From contig JAVDOI010000010.1 in the NCBI GenBank assembly GCA_032191485.1, positions 1,061,001 through 1,125,000 on the forward strand: a DNA stretch of 64,000 nucleotides. The letters are read 5' to 3'. Source of the DNA: Leptoclinus maculatus (taxonomy: Eukaryota > Chordata > Actinopteri > Perciformes > Stichaeidae). Position numbers and translations under genes: made by a program. Positions 61,416-64,000 of the stretch are shown one piece after another. Every line of letters starts with the position of its first letter. Position 1 is the stretch's first letter. Below the pieces are notes generated by a model. That model made no database searches and had not been told where the DNA came from. It was given only the letters and a program-made list of their open reading frames with translations.

Positions 61416-61855
61416 CTACACTAGAAAGGGGTGATTTCTTTTGAGGGCGTCGTAGAAGGCTGCTTTGACCGTTTCTCCTCCTGAATGTAATGACGTTTCA
61501 TAAAGCAATCTCATTTTTTTCTGGCTTATGTCTGCAGCATCAATCGATGCGTAGGCTTCACGGTGGACCATGTCTCCAAGCTCATCCACTATTGGCATTA
61601 CCATGGTAACGGTTTGAATCAACTTTGCCCTGTTGTCATCAACAAACTTCGCTGTTTTAAAAAACAAAAGGAGGAAAGCACATGAGACACATTAATTCAA
61701 TCATTAATGAGACTCCGTGTGATTGAAGTGATACATGTCAATATCATGCTCATTTTAGATCTTTTTCTTTGCACACAGGAAACAAAGAGCTTTAATTAAT
61801 TTCCATGACATCACTACAGTGACAATAAATACTCACCTTTATCTGTACTACTCAT
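61416..61855 (-). CDS. Small CARD-only protein of ASC/NLRP1 type
   Basis: Two exons, 61855-61837 (MSSTDK) and 61651-61416, encode 84 aa that are almost entirely one CARD: FVDDNRAKLIQTVTMVMPIV, then DELGDMVHREAYASI, then QKKMRLLYE and a final helix FYDALKRNHPFLV. The pattern (F-V-D-x-x-R-x-x-L-I, Y-x-x-I, K-M-R-x-L) matches the CARDs of ASC and NLRP1-like proteins, not the CARD of the neighbouring caspases. No other domain is attached. CARD-only proteins typically modulate inflammasome assembly by capping CARD filaments (inference here). The exon holding the ATG also has an acceptor 27 nt upstream with an open phase-0 frame, so it could instead be an internal exon spliced from the CARD cassette at 63 kb, making a double-CARD protein. 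Confidence 0.68.
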
Positions 61856-62866
61856 TGTTCTTGCAGAAATTCCGACACAATCCTGTTGGCAAAAAATAAA
61901 AAGACCCGGAGCCTAAGTGGTTGAACTGCAATAGTCTACGCTGTATATATATATATACACACATACAATACCCTTTAAATAACACACCTCTATTCACACC
62001 TCTAAGGGCGTAAAGGCGGTCCCTTTTCAGACTTGTGCGCTTCGTCGAACACATTTCTCATGAACGCGCTTCTTTAAAACAATAAAAATAAAAAAGTGAA
62101 ATAATTGTTCACGTGCATATTTGTTCAATATACATGCACACGCGCATAAGTGCAAGGTATATACTACTCCTGGCCACACCACCGACTACTATCAACGGCA
62201 GCCCTGGTGGTGACATCATCTTGTCCCGAGGACGGTGAATTCCACGAGCCTGTGAGCCTGAGATGTAACCATGCACACATATACAATTAGAATTAATGAC
62301 AGATAAGTGATTTTATAGGCATGTTTACAAATGAAGAGCACTTTAAAAGTAACTGTATATTCAAAATACATAGTCTAAATGTCTGGTATCTGATATGCAC
62401 ACATAGAATAATGTGCACACTGCGCCTATTTTATACAAACAATTAGACTAACTTTGGATGATATTTCAAACGTTTGTTAACCGTGTTACAACTACAGTTG
62501 ATGGTTACGACGGCCTTTCGGTTGATTCAAAAACGTCTGTGTGTCTATTTTGCTTTTGGTTTAATTTCTGGTTTCGTTTTCGACGGCAGAATTGGATGTT
62601 ACCGTCCACACCTTACTGTTACACGTACATGTAATAATGGCTAAGGATATCATATGATGACGCAGAAGAAGCGGTAAACGTGCTCTTGATTTACTGTCAA
62701 TAACGTAGAAACGTAATAGCATTCATTATTCAGTCATGCCAAATAAATGAACTCCCAAAGTTAAGGCTACAGTCACAGGATCATAAGCATGTCATGTGTC
62801 TCTAACAAAGAATAACTAAAAACACTGACTCAAGCACAGTGTGCTATTTCAATGTTAATACCTCAC

Positions 62867-63357
62867 CTCCTTTGGACTCTTGCTCTCTGGAGGCGGAACA
62901 TCTGAGGAAATCAGAGGGGAACAGAATTACACCTCCAAACATAACAGCCTTAAGACTTAGTGAACGTGAAACACATGTTAGGCTGAACAGGAGTCATTTC
63001 AATACCAGAACTATTATACCATTATAAATCATACGTACCACTGTCATCAACTGAACGAGCTTGGACAGGCTTGGTTAAAATGCTCTTCAGTTCAGGGTAA
63101 GTCTTTTTAATTTCCTCATCAGTTTGCAGGAGGTGCAGGAAGGCTTTGCAGCTGTCATCACCTTTGCTCATGAGCTTGTCCACGAGCGCAACGACGTGGC
63201 CCTCTGCATGTTCCTTCTCGATGCTTTTAAGGTTGTTGTACTCACGATTAGTTATCAGCTTATTCTCATGGACTTTGTTGAGGATTAGCTTGCGGTCTCC
63301 GCTCAAAGCCTCCACAATGGCTGTCTTATTACGTCTCACTGTTTCTTTGGCTGACAT
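62867..63357 (-). CDS. CARD cassette copy 4: CARD and linker exons without a caspase domain
   Basis: Exons 63357-63039 (CARD, first residues MSAKETVRRN) and 62901-62867 (linker PPPESKSPKE) are intact and end in phase 0 with a good donor. The CARD differs from the others by a few residues (GDRKLILN for GDRMLILN; VVALVDK). The tail exon used in the model for copy 2 is degraded here: after the same acceptor the frame reads about 13 codons to a TGA. Transcripts could end there as a CARD-only protein of about 131 aa, or splice on to the ASC-type CARD exons at 61855-61416. No catalytic exon exists within reach. Confidence 0.5.
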
Positions 63358-63790
63358 GTTGAATCTGAGAAACAGAGACAAAAAGAAGTACAGTAAAGTA
63401 CACCAGGAAATACTGGGGTTTTGATTGAGACGGTTGAGATGTTTTGTAACATATACGGCACATATACATTACAATTAATCATTGTGTACTTCACTCATGA
63501 GTGAGATTCATTTCTGATAACTTACCAAACGCAGCAGCAAGCGTTACTCTGTAATAAGTGAGTTTAATGAGTTGGCTTTATAATGTAGACAAGTAGCTTG
63601 GAATTAACGATATATTTTGAAATCCTGTAAGATTTGAACCTTCCTTTTCTACGATTACGGCATTCAAAGTACCGCAAGTTGACTGCTGTACTCCGAAACT
63701 ACAGCACAGCTCCAACAATACAGAGGTGATTACTTTAAGCTTTGGTCACTTACAGTCACGAAGTTGTTTCCTCCACTTTCGGTCGTACCT

Positions 63791-63800
63791 GGAAAATTCC
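63791..63800 (-). promoter_or_regulatory. kB-like site of CARD cassette copy 4
   Basis: GGAAAATTCC, identical in sequence and setting to 41875-41884, 45412-45421 and 49435-49444. Confidence 0.4.
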
Positions 63801-64000
63801 GTGTCTTCGTGCCCGTAATAACTGTGGCAAGCTACTTTCGTTATCAAAACTCCGTAGTTTTATATCCGTACAAAGCTTGTATCTGAATTTAAAACAGGCT
63901 ATTCAATTATGCGTTTCCAACGTTCGGGCTTCATGCACCATGTGCAAGCAATTCACAAAGTAAGTCGGCTAGAATACGATGTTTCCTCCGATTCCCCCGC

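Larger units (their letters stand above)
62197..64000. repeat. Segmental duplication unit B (flank L2, CARD cassette block 4, flank R1)
   Basis: 62197-62774 matches 43817-44396 (flank L2) and 62775-63981 is CARD cassette block 4. From about 63982 the sequence enters the receptor-fragment flank R1 (tttcctccgattcccccgc), the same junction as at 42065, and runs off the window. Another receptor 3' fragment therefore probably continues beyond the edge. Confidence 0.9.

Noticed and set aside
1..64000. CRISPR arrays, operons, bacterial mobile elements
   Set aside because: Introns, polyadenylation signals and vertebrate families throughout. No direct-repeat/spacer pattern exists. Regular repeats are microsatellites or segmental duplications.

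Overview
The window reads as nuclear DNA of a teleost, most likely a percomorph. It has compact vertebrate genes with GT-AG introns, many long (CA)n/(GT)n arrays, fish-type L2 LINE and SINE-like debris, a vertebrate tRNA-Glu and fish-specific CARD caspases. I assembled exon models by hand from splice sites. Each model given as intact adds up to a whole number of codons. There is no CRISPR array or prokaryotic feature.

Layout: (1) 1-1498, the 3' end of an unrecognised lysine/arginine-rich protein gene (+). (2) 5.3-6.7 kb, the chemokine receptor gene cxcr4 (+), split by two extra small introns. (3) 12.2-17.3 kb, mcm6 (+), with E2F, CCAAT and E-box sites upstream. cxcr4-mcm6 matches the human 2q21 neighbourhood. 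(4) 17.9-19.3 kb, a stand-alone pnkd short-form (MR-1S-like) gene (+), then a decayed duplicate of its 3' end. (5) 22.4-24.9 kb, tmbim1 (-), with a probable 5' noncoding exon near 28.6 kb. (6) 29.6-34.5 kb, a tandem-DED initiator caspase of the caspase-8/-10 type (-). (7) 36.1-38.6 kb, catip (-). pnkd, tmbim1 and catip are neighbours at human 2q35, and CASP8/CASP10 lie at 2q33, so this is a mosaic of human chromosome 2 synteny.

(8) 38.2-49.8 kb and 60-64 kb hold a recent, rearranged segmental-duplication array. Its core is a ~1.2 kb block made of a promoter, two tiny noncoding exons and a CARD exon. It occurs four times (about 40.8, 44.4, 48.4 and 62.8 kb, all on -). Two copies are joined to a full caspase-8-like catalytic half, giving CARD-caspase genes of 393 and 385 aa. 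Two copies lack the catalytic half and are joined to other sequence: one to an in-frame 51-codon tail exon, the other to a region whose next - strand gene is a small ASC-like CARD. The array also carries a stray copy of catip exon 1 and a broken copy of the 3' end of the cytokine-receptor gene.

(9) 49.89 kb, tRNA-Glu(CTC). (10) 51.1-54.2 kb, a class I cytokine receptor (+) with a WSXWS motif, one TM segment, box 1 and a short tail. (11) 56.1-58.3 kb, an SH2D1A/SAP-like adaptor (-). (12) 61.4-61.9 kb, the small ASC-type CARD gene (-).

The right-hand half is therefore an immune and cell-death neighbourhood: DED caspase, CARD caspases, CARD-only candidates, cytokine receptor and SAP-like adaptor. 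The strongest candidate for something undescribed is the CARD array, where one CARD-plus-promoter cassette has been recombined onto different partners, giving two probable active proteases and up to two protease-less CARD products that could act as decoys or adaptors. Its function is inference. The exon structures and duplication junctions are visible in the sequence.
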